This document shows positions 12,368 to 21,370 of a stretch of 64,000 nt of DNA, in pieces. The notes beneath the pieces are model-generated. The model saw only the letters and a list, made by a program, of their open reading frames with translations, made no database searches and had not been told where the DNA came from. A program made the translations under genes and the position numbers. The stretch covers positions 62,001 through 126,000 of the forward strand of contig JAIYAC010000021.1 of the NCBI GenBank assembly GCA_027489245.1. Direction: 5' to 3'. This stretch comes from Neisseriaceae bacterium (GTDB lineage Bacteria; Pseudomonadota; Gammaproteobacteria; Burkholderiales; Chromobacteriaceae). Within the stretch, counting starts at the first letter, position 1; every line of letters starts with the position of its first letter.

Positions 12368-13030
12368 ATGGACCAGAACCAACTGAAACAACTGGTAGCC
12401 CAGGCTGCCGTCAAGCTCGTGCCGGAAGACTGCATCGTCGGCGTGGGGACCGGCAGCACCGTGAACTTCTTTATCGACGAGCTGGCCAAGATCAAAGGCC
12501 GCATCAAAGGTGCGGTTTCCAGCTCCGAGGCCTCTACCCAGCGCCTGAAAGCCATCGGCATTCCGGTATTTGACCTGAACACCGTGGGCCCGGACGAAGT
12601 GCCGGTGTACGTGGACGGTGCCGACGAAGTCAACCATCACCTGCATATGATCAAGGGCGGCGGCGCGGCGCTGACGCGCGAGAAAATCGTGGCCGCCGTG
12701 GCGCAGCAGTTCATCTGCATTGCCGACCAGAGCAAGTACGTGGAGATCATGGGCAAGTTTCCGCTGCCGGTAGAAGTCATCCCGATGGCGCGCAGCCACG
12801 TCGCCCGCGAGCTGGTGAAGCTGGGCGGCCACCCGGAATGGCGCATGGGCGTGACCACCGATAACGGCAATATCATTCTGGATGTACACGGCCTGCAGAT
12901 TGCCGAGCCGGTAAAACTGGAAAACCAGATCAACCAGATCGTGGGTGTGGTGACCAATGGCCTGTTTGCCCAGCGCCGTGCCGACGTACTGCTGCTGGGT
13001 ACGCCAGACGGGGTAAAAGAGCTGCGCTAA
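12368..13030 (+). CDS. rpiA: Ribose-5-phosphate isomerase A
   Basis: RpiA interconverts ribose 5-phosphate and ribulose 5-phosphate. The 220-residue protein has [14 protein letters not shown], the phosphate loop SSSEAST, and DGADEVN, all conserved in RpiA. The ATG at 12368 was chosen because TTTTGGAG sits nine bases upstream; an in-frame GTG at 12359 is less likely. A terminator follows. Confidence 0.95.
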   Translation: MDQNQLKQLVAQAAVKLVPEDCIVGVGTGSTVNFFIDELAKIKGRIKGAVSSSEASTQRLKAIGIPVFDLNTVGPDEVPVYVDGADEVNHHLHMIKGGGAALTREKIVAAVAQQFICIADQSKYVEIMGKFPLPVEVIPMARSHVARELVKLGGHPEWRMGVTTDNGNIILDVHGLQIAEPVKLENQINQIVGVVTNGLFAQRRADVLLLGTPDGVKELR

Positions 13031-13066
13031 ACCCGGCGAGCCGGCCCGGTGTTGGTTTGCTGCTGC

Positions 13067-13090
13067 AAGCCGGCGCTGGGCCGGCTTTTT
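13067..13090 (+). terminator. Terminator of rpiA
   Basis: AAGCCGGC (13067-13074) pairs with GCCGGCTT (13080-13087) around a 5-base loop and is followed by T residues. Confidence 0.75.
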
Positions 13091-13164
13091 CTGGGCAGAT
13101 GAAACATAACTGTCATCTGGCCGCCATATCATGACGCGTTGAGTCAATTCCCGACGAGGTTGCC

Positions 13165-13881
13165 ATGCCTGAACATATTTCCAAACAGTTTGACCTGGAG
13201 CTCGAAACCATCCGTACCCGTGTACTGCAGATGGGCGGGCTGGTAGAGCAGCAAATCCGCGCTGCCATGGACGCCTTGCAAAGCGGTGATGTCGACCGTC
13301 TGGACAAAGTGGTGGCCGACGATACCAAGGTCAACGCGCTGGAAGTGCAGATCGACGAAGACTGCCAGCACATCATTGCCCGCCGCCAGCCAGCCGCTAG
13401 CGACCTGCGCATGGTGATCACCGTCATCAAGACCATTACCGATCTGGAGCGCATCGGCGACGAGGCACAAAAAATCGCCCGTGTTGGCCGCACCATGTAC
13501 CAGGCTAGCCGCTACCCGGCACCGCGTTTCCGTGAAGCCGCCAAAATGGCCGAGGTCGCGCTGGGCATGCTGCACCGTGCGCTGGATGCCTTTGCCCGCC
13601 TGGACGCCACCGCCGCCATCGAGCTGGCCGAGCAAGACCTGCTGCTGGACCAGGACTACGCGTCCGAGCTGCGTGCCCAGGTCACCTTCATGATGGAAGA
13701 CCCGCGTACCATCAGCATGTCCATCGACACCATGTTCATCTGCAAAGCCATCGAGCGTATTGGCGACCACGCCAAGAACATCTCCGAATACGTGGTGTAT
13801 CTGGTGAAAGGCAAAGACATTCGCCACACCTCGCTGGAAGACAAAAAGCGCGAATCTCTGGGTGATGCTGCTACGCAATAA
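13165..13881 (+). CDS. phoU: Phosphate signalling protein PhoU
   Basis: PhoU links the Pst phosphate transporter to the PhoR sensor kinase and lowers Pho regulon activity when phosphate is ample. The 238-residue helical protein has the two PhoU repeats, each with a metal-cluster motif of the type E/DxxxD (TDLERIGDEAQKIAR and KAIERIGDHAKNISEY). The pst and phoBR genes are not adjacent; here phoU is followed by ppx, which ties phosphate signalling to polyphosphate turnover. Confidence 0.95.
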   Translation: MPEHISKQFDLELETIRTRVLQMGGLVEQQIRAAMDALQSGDVDRLDKVVADDTKVNALEVQIDEDCQHIIARRQPAASDLRMVITVIKTITDLERIGDEAQKIARVGRTMYQASRYPAPRFREAAKMAEVALGMLHRALDAFARLDATAAIELAEQDLLLDQDYASELRAQVTFMMEDPRTISMSIDTMFICKAIERIGDHAKNISEYVVYLVKGKDIRHTSLEDKKRESLGDAATQ

Positions 13882-13901
13882 GCGTGGCACGCAGGGCCAA
13901 G

Positions 13902-13932
13902 CGGCGGTAACATCGGTTACCGCCGTTTTTTA
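13902..13932 (+). terminator. Terminator of phoU
   Basis: CGGCGGTAAC (13902-13911) pairs with GTTACCGCCG (13916-13925), followed by six T residues. Confidence 0.85.
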
Positions 13933-13964
13933 TTGACCTACTGACAAGAGAGAAGGGGTGACAT

Positions 13965-15458
13965 TTGAGCTCCGTTAAGCCCCCGTTTGACGTGCTGGCT
14001 ACCGTAGATATGGGGTCCAACAGCTTTAGGCTGCAGATTTCCCGCGTGGTAGACGACCAGCTGTATACCCTGGATTCCCTCAAAGACACCGTGCGCCTGG
14101 GCGGTGGCCTGCAAGACGACAAAACCCTGGATAGCGAAACCCTGCAGCGTGCCCTGGCCTGCATGGGCCGCTTTGGCGAGCGCCTGCGCGGGCTGGACCC
14201 GAAACAGGTACGCGTGGTGGGCACCAACACCCTGCGCGTCGCAAAAAACGCCCCCGAATTCATCGTGGAAGCCGAGCGCCTGCTGGGCTTCCCCATCGAA
14301 ATCATTGCCGGCCGTGAAGAGGCCCGCCTGATTTACCTGGGCGCCGCCCACAGCCTGCCGGCCACCAAAGAGCGCCGCCTGGTGGTGGATATTGGCGGTG
14401 GCTCTACCGAATTCATCATTGGTAGCGGCTACAAAGCCCACGTAACCGAAAGCCTGCCGCTGGGCTGCGTGGTGTTCAGCAAGCGCTTTTTTGTGGATGG
14501 CAAGATCAGCAAAAGTGCCTTCCGCGACGCCGAGCTGGCTGCCCGTAATGAAATCCAGCGTATCGTGCACGAGTACCCGGCCAGCGAATGGCAGTTGGCG
14601 GTGGGCACCTCGGGCACCGCGCGCGCGCTGCGCGACATGATGGAAGCCAACGGCTGGAGCAACGGCGAGATCACCCTGCGTGGCATGAAGCGCCTGCGGG
14701 ACGATCTGATTGCCTGCGGTCATACCAAAGACATCCGTATCAATGGCCTGAAAGACGACCGCGCGCCGGTACTGCCGGGCGGGCTGGCCATCATGATTGC
14801 CATTTTCGAGTCGCTGGCTATCGACAGCATGAGCGTCACCGACGGCGCGCTGCGCGACGGCGTGCTGTACGACCTGCTGGGCCGTCAGCGCGAAAAAGAC
14901 ATGCGCGATTCCACCATCACCCAGTTCAAGCGCCGCTACCACGTGGACGTGCCGCAGGCCGAGCGTGTGTCCGGCCTGGCCGAGCGCCTGTTCCGCCTGG
15001 TGTCGGGCGACGCACTGGACCCGGACATGCTCAAGCGCGTGGTCTGGGCCGCCAAAGTGCACGAAATCGGCCTGACCATTGCGCACGCCGCCTATCACAA
15101 GCATTCGGCGTATGTGCTGACCAATGCCGATATGCCCGGTTTTTCGCGCCGCGAACAAAGCACGCTGGCCACCATCGTGCTGGGCCACCGTGGCGATATG
15201 GGCAAAATGGTGAAAGAGGTAGTCGACCCCGCCCTGTGGCCTGCCGTGCTGTCGCTCAGGTTGGCCGCACTGTTTTACCGCAGCCGTAACGAGCTGGACA
15301 TCAACGCCGTACACGGCCTGACGCCCACCCTGAATGGCTACGCGCTGACAGTAGGCAAAGACTGGCTGGCAGCCAACCCGCTGACCACGGCCGCCTTCCG
15401 CCAGGAAATCGCCCAGTGGCGTGCCATCGGTGTGGCGCTGGAGCTGCGCGGCGATTAG
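13965..15458 (+). CDS. ppx: Exopolyphosphatase (Ppx/GppA family)
   Basis: Ppx removes phosphate from the end of polyphosphate chains. The 497-residue protein has the ASKHA phosphate loops DMGSNSFRL and VVDIGGGSTEF, and a C-terminal HD-like helical region. The start is the TTG at 13965, directly after a good ribosome site (GAGAGAAGGGG); the family N-terminus begins a few residues before ATVDMGSNS, so no ATG fits better. A GppA role cannot be excluded. Confidence 0.9.
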   Translation: MSSVKPPFDVLATVDMGSNSFRLQISRVVDDQLYTLDSLKDTVRLGGGLQDDKTLDSETLQRALACMGRFGERLRGLDPKQVRVVGTNTLRVAKNAPEFIVEAERLLGFPIEIIAGREEARLIYLGAAHSLPATKERRLVVDIGGGSTEFIIGSGYKAHVTESLPLGCVVFSKRFFVDGKISKSAFRDAELAARNEIQRIVHEYPASEWQLAVGTSGTARALRDMMEANGWSNGEITLRGMKRLRDDLIACGHTKDIRINGLKDDRAPVLPGGLAIMIAIFESLAIDSMSVTDGALRDGVLYDLLGRQREKDMRDSTITQFKRRYHVDVPQAERVSGLAERLFRLVSGDALDPDMLKRVVWAAKVHEIGLTIAHAAYHKHSAYVLTNADMPGFSRREQSTLATIVLGHRGDMGKMVKEVVDPALWPAVLSLRLAALFYRSRNELDINAVHGLTPTLNGYALTVGKDWLAANPLTTAAFRQEIAQWRAIGVALELRGD

Positions 15459-15594
15459 TACGGCAGCAGCCTGAACCATAGCGGCGTATGCCGCTGCAGG
15501 CGGCTGACAAAGGGCTCGTTTAGCGTGTAACAGCCCCGGTAAAGCCGGTCCGCCGCGCCGCAGCAGAGGCAGCCGCCGCCTTGTTATGCACAAA

Positions 15595-15627
15595 ACAAAG
15601 CCTGTTTGCCTGGCAAGCAGGCTTTGT
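15595..15627. terminator. Terminator downstream of ppx
   Basis: ACAAAGCCTG (15595-15604) pairs with CAGGCTTTGT (15618-15627); an inner TTGCC/GGCAA extends the stem. It is symmetric and could work in both directions. Confidence 0.65.
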
Positions 15628-15667
15628 CATGCATTTCCTGCGGCACACGCCGCGCCTACCCCGACAG

Positions 15668-15690
15668 GCCGCACCTAGGTGCGGCTTTGT
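15668..15690 (+). terminator. Short hairpin upstream of the CorA-family gene
   Basis: GCCGCACC (15668-15675) and GGTGCGGC (15678-15685) form a perfect 8-bp stem with a two-base spacer, followed by TTTGT. It may be a second terminator for ppx or part of the leader of the transporter gene. Confidence 0.45.
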
Positions 15691-15719
15691 CACGTATCCA
15701 TGTTTCAAAAAGGACAGCC

Positions 15720-16784
15720 ATGCGCCACCCCGAGCTGAAACAGCGCCATCCTACGCTAGGCGAGGCCCCCGGTACGTTGGCCGCACCAGCTGGCGATACG
15801 GTAGCCAGCAGTATCTCGCTGGTGGAGTACACCGCCGACGACTACCTGGAGACCCGCTTTGCCACGGTAGAAGAGGGCCTGGCGCACCGGGCGCAGCTGC
15901 CCAACCTGTGGCTGAACGTGTACGGGCTAACCGACCCTGACGTATTGCAAGCCATCGGCCAACGCTTTGGCCTGCACCCGCTGGTGCTGGAAGACATCGC
16001 CAACATCCGCCAGCGGCCCAAGGTGGACGACTACGGCAGCTACCTGTTCATTGCCACCCGGGTATATCGCTACCAGCAGGAAGGCCAGCGCCTGGTACAC
16101 GACCAGGTGTACCTGGTGATAGGCAGCGGCTTTGTGCTGACCTTTCAGACCCAGCCGCTGGGCGTGTTTACCAGCCTGCGCGAGCGGCTGCAGGCCGGGC
16201 GTGGCCTGGTGCGCCAGCTGGGGGCCGACTACCTGGGCTATTCGCTGCTGGACGCTATCATCGACGACTATTTTGGCGTGCTGGACCAGTTCAACGCCCG
16301 TGTCGAAGACCTGGACCGCCAGGTGCTGAGCGGGCACGACCGCTTTATCCTGGCGCGCATCCAGCGCCAGAAGCAGGAAGCCATGCGCCTGCGCCGCGCG
16401 CTGGTACCGCTGCGCGAAGTGCTCAATACGCTGACCCGTGGCGACTACGCCTTCTTCCAGCGCGACACCATGGTCTACCTGCGCGACGCCTTCGACCACA
16501 CCTTGCACCTGATCGAGTCGCTGGAAGCCGCCCGCGAAGCCATCGGCGGCATGCTGGACCTGTACATGTCGGCGCAGTCCAACCGCCTGAACGTACAAAT
16601 GCGCGTCCTCACCGTGATTACCATCATCTTCATGCCGCTGACGCTGATCGCCGGTATCTACGGCATGAACTTCGACAATATGCCCGAGCTGCACTGGCAC
16701 TACGGCTACTTCTACATCATCGGGCTGATGCTGCTGATCGCCGCCGTTTTGCTGCTGGTATTCTGGCGCCGGCGCTGGCTATAG
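15720..16784 (+). CDS. corA: CorA-family magnesium/cobalt transporter
   Basis: CorA proteins are pentameric inner-membrane channels for Mg2+ and other divalent cations. The 354-residue protein has a large N-terminal cytoplasmic domain, a long helix, and two C-terminal membrane segments. The selectivity motif YGMN lies at residues 314-317, followed by MPEL in the periplasmic loop. The ATG at 15720 follows AAAAAGGACAG. It could be a ZntB-like or other CorA subgroup, but the GMN loop supports cation transport. Confidence 0.88.
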   Translation: MRHPELKQRHPTLGEAPGTLAAPAGDTVASSISLVEYTADDYLETRFATVEEGLAHRAQLPNLWLNVYGLTDPDVLQAIGQRFGLHPLVLEDIANIRQRPKVDDYGSYLFIATRVYRYQQEGQRLVHDQVYLVIGSGFVLTFQTQPLGVFTSLRERLQAGRGLVRQLGADYLGYSLLDAIIDDYFGVLDQFNARVEDLDRQVLSGHDRFILARIQRQKQEAMRLRRALVPLREVLNTLTRGDYAFFQRDTMVYLRDAFDHTLHLIESLEAAREAIGGMLDLYMSAQSNRLNVQMRVLTVITIIFMPLTLIAGIYGMNFDNMPELHWHYGYFYIIGLMLLIAAVLLLVFWRRRWL

Positions 16785-16788
16785 CGGC

Positions 16789-16817
16789 TTGTTTAATACC
16801 CCTGTGGGGTATAGCAT
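16789..16817 (+). promoter_or_regulatory. copA promoter with CsoR-like operator
   Basis: ATACCCC (16796-16802) and GGGGTAT (16806-16812) form a perfect 7-base inverted repeat around TGT. This G/C-tract-in-ATAC form is known for CsoR/FrmR-family repressors. It lies between a possible -35 TTGTTT (16789-16794) and -10 TAGCAT (16812-16817) with 17-base spacing, 29 bases before copA. This suggests copper-released repression; no csoR gene is in the window. Confidence 0.6.
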
Positions 16818-16845
16818 GGTGCCATCTGTTACCCGGTAATGCCGC

Positions 16846-19188
16846 ATGAACACCGCCCACCTGCACCTGCCTGTAGCGGGCATGAGCTGCGCCGCCTGCG
16901 CGCTGCGCATCGAAAAAGTGCTGAACCGCCTGCCTGGCGTGGCCGCCAGTGTCAGCTTTGCCAGCGAAAGCGCCGATATCCGCTACGACCCGGCGCAAGC
17001 CACGCCGCCACAGCTGCTGGATGCTATCACCCGCGCAGGCTTTGCCGTGCCCGACAGCGTACTGACGCTGGCGCTAAGCGGCATGAGCTGCGCCGCCTGC
17101 GGCCAACGTATCGAAAAGGTGCTAAACCGCCAGCCCGGCGTGCAGGCTAGCGTCAATATGGCCAGCGAAACCGCGCAGCTGCGCTTTGCCAGCGGCCTGT
17201 ACACCCCGGAACAGCTGGTGGCTGTGGTGCAGGGCGCCGGCTTTGGCGCCAGCGTGCTAAGCGATGCCGCACCGGCTACGCCGCAGCACGACGACCGCCG
17301 CGAGCTGGCCTGGTTTGCGCTGGCGCTGCTGCTGACGCTGCCGTTTGTCGGCGAGATGGTGGCCATGTTCGGCGGTGGCCACCATGGCTGGCTGCCGCGC
17401 GAATGGCAGCTGCTGCTCTCCGCGCCGGTGCAGTTCATCGTGGGCTGGCGTTTCTACCGTGGCGGCTACCACGCGCTGCGCAGCGGCGCCGCCAATATGG
17501 ACGTGCTGGTGGCGCTGGGCACCAGCGTGGCGTGGCTGCTGTCGGCGTGGGTCACGTTGGCCGCAGACCACAGCCAGCACGTGTATTTCGAGGCCAGCGT
17601 GTCGGTGATCACGCTGGTGCTGCTGGGCAAATTGCTGGAAAGCCGCGCCAAGCGCCGCACCGCCGGTGCTATCGAGGCGCTGCTGGCGCTATCGCCCAAA
17701 ACCGCCAATGTGGAACGCGACGGCCAGCTGCACGAGGTCGCCATCGGCAAGCTGCTGCCCGGCGACGTGGTGGTGCTGCGCCACGGCGAGCGGCTGGCGG
17801 TGGACGGCACCGTGCTGGCCGGTAGCGCGGTGCTGGACGAAAGCGCGCTCAGCGGCGAAAGCCTGCCGGTAGCGCGTGGCGAAGGCGACACCGTGTACGC
17901 GGGCACCCAGAACGCTGGCGGCATGCTCAAGGTGCGCGCCGCCAGCGTGGGCCAGGCCACGCAGCTGGCCGCCATCGTGCGCGCCGTGGCGCAGGCGCAG
18001 GGCAGCAAGGCGCCGATACAAGCGCTAGCCGACCGCATCTCGGCCATTTTCGTGCCGGTGGTGCTGGCCATTGCTACGCTCACGCTGCTGGCCACTGCCT
18101 GGTGGAGCGGCAGCTGGCAGCTAGCGCTCATCCACGCCGTGGCGGTGCTGGTGATTGCCTGCCCGTGCGCGCTGGGCCTGGCCACGCCCACGGCGGTGAT
18201 GGTGGGCGTCGGCGTGGGCGCGCGGCGCGGCATCCTGTTCCGCCACGCCACCGCCCTGCAACACGCGGCCAACATCGACCTGCTGGTGGTGGACAAAACC
18301 GGCACGCTCACCGAAGGCAAGCCGCAGCTGACCGACATCATTCCGCTGGCCGACATTGAGCCCGACGCCGTGCTCACGCTGGCCGCCACGCTGGAGCAGG
18401 GCGCCGAGCACCCGTTGGCGCAAGCCATCGTGCAGGCTGCCGCCGCCCGCCAGCTGGCGCTGCCGCATCTGGCCGATTTTGACAGCGACATCGGCCACGG
18501 TGTGCGTGGCCAGATTGCCGGCCAGCCCTACCGCTTGGGCGAGCCGCAGTGGGCGCTGGGCCAGCTACCGCCGCAGGCTGCCGCGCTGTACGCGCAGGGC
18601 AAAACCGTGCTGGCGCTAGCCTCCAGCGACACGCCGCTGGCCCTGCTGGCCCTGGCGGACCGCCTGCGGCCAACGTCCGCCGCTGCCGTGGCCGCCTTGC
18701 AAGCCATGGGGGTAGAGGTGGTGATGCTCACCGGCGACAAGCAGGCCACCGCCGACGCCATCGCCGCCGAAGCCGGCGTACGCCAGGTACACGCCAGCCA
18801 GCGCCCGCAGGACAAGGCCGCCTACATCCAGCGCCAGCAAGCCGCTGGCCGCCGCGTCGCCATGGTGGGCGACGGTATCAACGACGCCCCGGCGCTGGCC
18901 GTGGCCAACGTCAGCTTTGCCATGGGCGCCGGCGCCGACATCGCCATCGACACGGCGGATGTCACGCTGATGCACGGCAACCTGCAGCACCTGGCCGACG
19001 CGCTGCGCTTGGCGCGCGCCACGCTGGGCAAGATTCGCCAGAACCTGTTTTTTGCTTTTGTCTACAACGTGCTGGGCATCCCGCTGGCCGCGCTGGGCCT
19101 GCTTAACCCGGTATTGGCCGGCGCGGCGATGGCGCTGAGTTCGGTGTCGGTGGTGAGCAACGCGCTGTTGCTGCGGCGCTGGCGGTGA
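16846..19188 (+). CDS. copA: Copper-exporting P-type ATPase with two HMA domains
   Basis: CopA pumps Cu+ out of the cytoplasm at the cost of ATP. The 780-residue protein has two N-terminal heavy-metal domains, each with GMSCAAC (Cys15/Cys18 and Cys82/Cys85). It also has the membrane CPC motif at residues 439-441, the phosphorylated Asp483 in DKTGTLTEG, the HP motif in GAEHPLA and the hinge MVGDGINDAPAL. The length fits bacterial CopA. It is probably monocistronic behind a CsoR-like operator. REP-type repeats follow immediately. Confidence 0.95.
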   Translation: MNTAHLHLPVAGMSCAACALRIEKVLNRLPGVAASVSFASESADIRYDPAQATPPQLLDAITRAGFAVPDSVLTLALSGMSCAACGQRIEKVLNRQPGVQASVNMASETAQLRFASGLYTPEQLVAVVQGAGFGASVLSDAAPATPQHDDRRELAWFALALLLTLPFVGEMVAMFGGGHHGWLPREWQLLLSAPVQFIVGWRFYRGGYHALRSGAANMDVLVALGTSVAWLLSAWVTLAADHSQHVYFEASVSVITLVLLGKLLESRAKRRTAGAIEALLALSPKTANVERDGQLHEVAIGKLLPGDVVVLRHGERLAVDGTVLAGSAVLDESALSGESLPVARGEGDTVYAGTQNAGGMLKVRAASVGQATQLAAIVRAVAQAQGSKAPIQALADRISAIFVPVVLAIATLTLLATAWWSGSWQLALIHAVAVLVIACPCALGLATPTAVMVGVGVGARRGILFRHATALQHAANIDLLVVDKTGTLTEGKPQLTDIIPLADIEPDAVLTLAATLEQGAEHPLAQAIVQAAAARQLALPHLADFDSDIGHGVRGQIAGQPYRLGEPQWALGQLPPQAAALYAQGKTVLALASSDTPLALLALADRLRPTSAAAVAALQAMGVEVVMLTGDKQATADAIAAEAGVRQVHASQRPQDKAAYIQRQQAAGRRVAMVGDGINDAPALAVANVSFAMGAGADIAIDTADVTLMHGNLQHLADALRLARATLGKIRQNLFFAFVYNVLGIPLAALGLLNPVLAGAAMALSSVSVVSNALLLRRWR

Positions 19189-19223
19189 TGAGCGGTGTGC
19201 TGTGTGGCATGTGTAGCCACTGG

Positions 19224-19387
19224 TAGCCCGGATAAGCCAACGGCGCATCCGGGGTGGGGAGAAGGCTAGCTGGGCAGCGAGCTGGCTTTGCCCGGCCAGG
19301 GTTGGCCGCACGGGCTGCGCCCGCTGTCGATATGGCTTGCTGCTGGCTAGGGTGGAACCCGGATGCGCCTGCGGCTTATCCGGGCTA
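19224..19387. repeat. REP/BIME-like element, copy A (164 bp)
   Basis: Near-perfect 30-base inverted ends (TAGCCCGGATAAGCC... at 19224-19253 and its complement at 19358-19387) enclose about 100 bases that are partly shared with copy B. The ends read TA...TA with no other target duplication. It fits a BIME-type pair of REP sequences; a small non-autonomous transposable element is an alternative. It contains one GTTGGCCGCA copy at 19301. Confidence 0.75.
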
Positions 19388-19428
19388 GTTGACTTTCTAT
19401 GCCAAGTATTTTTTTCTAGGAATCGTAT

Positions 19429-19806
19429 ATGAGTGAACTGATAGCGCTGGTGCCATTTGGTTTGTTTGTCGTGTGGATAGTCTTTATCTTTTTTACCAAG
19501 AAAGGCCGAAACCTCATGTTTGGCGGCGCGATCATTAAAACGTGGGATGGCATCACGGGTAAGCGCAAGCTCATCAGTACACAAGTCAAGGTGCATGCCG
19601 TGGACGTCACGCCAACGGTGCGGGTAGTCGGTTTGGAAATCAGGAATGCCAGCATAGGCAGTTACCAGATGGTGCCCATTTCGCTGTCGGCTGCCGACGC
19701 ATTGGCGCTCGCAAGCTTGCTTGAGGAGGCCGTCGCGTATCAGGTAGCCCGTCACCCGGATAAGCCAACGGCGCATTCGGGGAATGCGTCGAATGGTTCA
19801 AGCTAG
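19429..19806 (+). CDS. Small membrane-anchored protein of unknown function
   Basis: The 125-residue product has one N-terminal membrane segment (about residues 5-23), then a soluble domain with beta-rich stretches (VKVHAVDVTPTVRVVGLEIR) and a short helix. I do not recognise the family. The last ~20 residues (from about HPDKPTAHSG) are encoded by a fragment of the REP repeat that brackets this locus, so the native C-terminus has been replaced or extended. AGGAATCG is a plausible ribosome site. It lies between two BIME-like elements next to a second small membrane protein. Confidence 0.6.
   Translation: MSELIALVPFGLFVVWIVFIFFTKKGRNLMFGGAIIKTWDGITGKRKLISTQVKVHAVDVTPTVRVVGLEIRNASIGSYQMVPISLSAADALALASLLEEAVAYQVARHPDKPTAHSGNASNGSS
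19754..19782 (+). repeat. REP fragment inside a coding sequence
   Basis: This stretch matches the first half of the repeat seen at 19224 and 20093 (CCGGATAAGCCAACGGCGCA) but has one change and no inverted partner. It encodes the C-terminal residues of the upstream small protein. Confidence 0.7.
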
Positions 19807-19826
19807 TAGGATAGGTGCAGCGCAGC

Positions 19827-19865
19827 GTAACCCATCAGTATGATGCGAGCGAGGCGATGGGTTGC
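19827..19865. repeat. Inverted repeat, different REP type
   Basis: GTAACCCATC (19827-19836) pairs with GATGGGTTGC (19856-19865) across a 19-base loop. It resembles the common GGTGGGTTAC family of REP hairpins and differs from the flanking elements. Confidence 0.45.
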
Positions 19866-19913
19866 GGCGCAAGCGCCTGTATCCATCCTGTGTGCTGCGA
19901 TAAGGAAGCGACA

Positions 19914-20087
19914 ATGAGCAATGTCATTGAGTGGTGTCTTGGCGCATTGCATTGGCTAGCCCGCTATCTGCTGGAAGTGCTATTGCCTGCTTTCATTGAG
20001 CACAAGCTGGGCAAGCCCTGGATCGTGATCGCTTTGGTGATGCTACTGATAGGCGTCACGCTGTATGGCTATTTCTATTGGCGGTAA
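19914..20087 (+). CDS. Small single-span membrane protein
   Basis: The 57-residue product (MSNVIEWCLG...) is mostly hydrophobic, with one or two membrane segments and an aromatic C-terminus (YGYFYWR). AAGGAAG lies 6 bases before the ATG, which supports this start over longer readings. I do not recognise it. It may act with the membrane protein gene just upstream. Confidence 0.5.
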   Translation: MSNVIEWCLGALHWLARYLLEVLLPAFIEHKLGKPWIVIALVMLLIGVTLYGYFYWR

Positions 20088-20092
20088 GCCCG

Positions 20093-20251
20093 TAGCCCGG
20101 ATAAGCCAACGGCGCATCCGGGGCGTGTTGAAAGCTGGTTGGTGTGCGGTTTTGCTCAGCCAGGGTGGGCCGCACGGGCTGTGCCCTCTGTCGATACGGC
20201 CTGCCGCTACCAATGCATGAACCCGGATGCGCCTGCGGCTTATCCGGGCTA
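20093..20251. repeat. REP/BIME-like element, copy B (159 bp)
   Basis: It has the same inverted ends as copy A (20093-20122 and 20222-20251), and the inner region is recognisably similar. Copies A and B are about 0.9 kb apart in the same orientation and bracket the two small membrane-protein genes. Confidence 0.75.
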
Positions 20252-20300
20252 CTCCGGGCGACGGTTTTTACCCAGGCTATGGCCTTGGTCGTTAAACCCC

Positions 20301-21305
20301 TCACCCCAGCAGCCAGTTGAACAGGCCGCCACCCACTATCAGCCAGCTAAACAGCAGCCCGGCCAGCAGCAGTGGTGGCCAGCCGGCGGCGCGGATGGCG
20401 CGGGCGCGAGTGTCCAGCCCCACCGCGGCCATGGCGGTGGCCAGCAGCAGGGTGGTGAGCTGCTGCAGCGGGGCTACCACGGCGGCGGGCAGCCAGCCGC
20501 TGCTGTTCAGCGCCACCATCGCCACAAAACCGAAGGCAAACCACGGGATGGTGATGCGGCCACGCTGGCCGCTGGCCTGCGGCTGGCGGCGCTGCCACCA
20601 CGCAGCCAGCAGTAGCAGAAACGGCGCCAGCATCATCACGCGCAGCATCTTGGTGAGCACGGCGGCGTTGGCGGCTTGTTCGCTTACCGCTTTGCCGGCG
20701 GCCACCACCTGTGCCACCTCGTGCAGGGTGGAGCCGGTCATCACGCCGTAGGCGGTGTCGCTCAGCCCCAGGCTGGCCAGCAGCGGGTAGGCCGCCGGGT
20801 ACAGCAGCATGGCGATGCTGCCAAACAGCACCACGCCAGCTACGGCCAGGCTGGCGCGCTCGCCGCTGGCGCGGATCACCGGCTGGGTGGCCATGACCGC
20901 GGCTGCGCCGCAGATGGCGCTACCGGCACCGATCAGCACGCTGCTTTCGCGGTCCAGCCCCAGGCGCGGGCCGGCCCATAGCGCCAGCGCGAAGGTACTG
21001 CACAATACGGACGCGTCGATCAGCCACACGGTGGGCCCCAGCTGGCTCAGCTCGCTCAGCGTCAGGCGCAGGCCAAACAGCACGATGCCGGCGCGCAGCA
21101 GTGTGGTCTTGCAGAACGCCAGCGTGGCGGGGGCGGGGCGGGTGTGGCGCGGACCCAGGTTGGCCGCCAGTATGCCCAGTAGCATGGCCAGCGTGAGGGC
21201 AGACACGCCGTGTGCGGCTAACCATGGCAGGGTGGCCAGCCACAGCGAAGCCAGTGCCAGCGCAAGTGCCAGCAGCAGGCCGTGATGTTTATCTGAAATA
21301 TTCAT
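20301..21305 (-). CDS. yeiH: YeiH/UPF0324 family membrane protein (putative sulfate exporter)
   Basis: The 334-residue protein is almost entirely hydrophobic, with about ten membrane segments. It has family blocks such as KTTLLRAGIVLFGLRLT and the conserved IGAGSAICGAAAV. Members are annotated as putative sulfate exporters, but the substrate is poorly established. A LysR regulator is divergently transcribed 65 bases away, the same pairing as yeiH-yeiE in enterobacteria, so the neighbour probably controls it. Confidence 0.85.
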   Translation of the reverse strand: MNISDKHHGLLLALALALASLWLATLPWLAAHGVSALTLAMLLGILAANLGPRHTRPAPATLAFCKTTLLRAGIVLFGLRLTLSELSQLGPTVWLIDASVLCSTFALALWAGPRLGLDRESSVLIGAGSAICGAAAVMATQPVIRASGERASLAVAGVVLFGSIAMLLYPAAYPLLASLGLSDTAYGVMTGSTLHEVAQVVAAGKAVSEQAANAAVLTKMLRVMMLAPFLLLLAAWWQRRQPQASGQRGRITIPWFAFGFVAMVALNSSGWLPAAVVAPLQQLTTLLLATAMAAVGLDTRARAIRAAGWPPLLLAGLLFSWLIVGGGLFNWLLG

Positions 21306-21370
21306 ATCGTTATTACCATCGTGAATAAGACAAGCTTAGTGGGCTGCTATTCAGTGGTAAAACGGATAAT

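Noticed and set aside
19224..20251. Composite transposon carrying the two small membrane-protein genes
   Set aside because: No transposase or target duplication; inverted ends are REP-like and typical of BIMEs, so mobility of the whole unit is unsupported.
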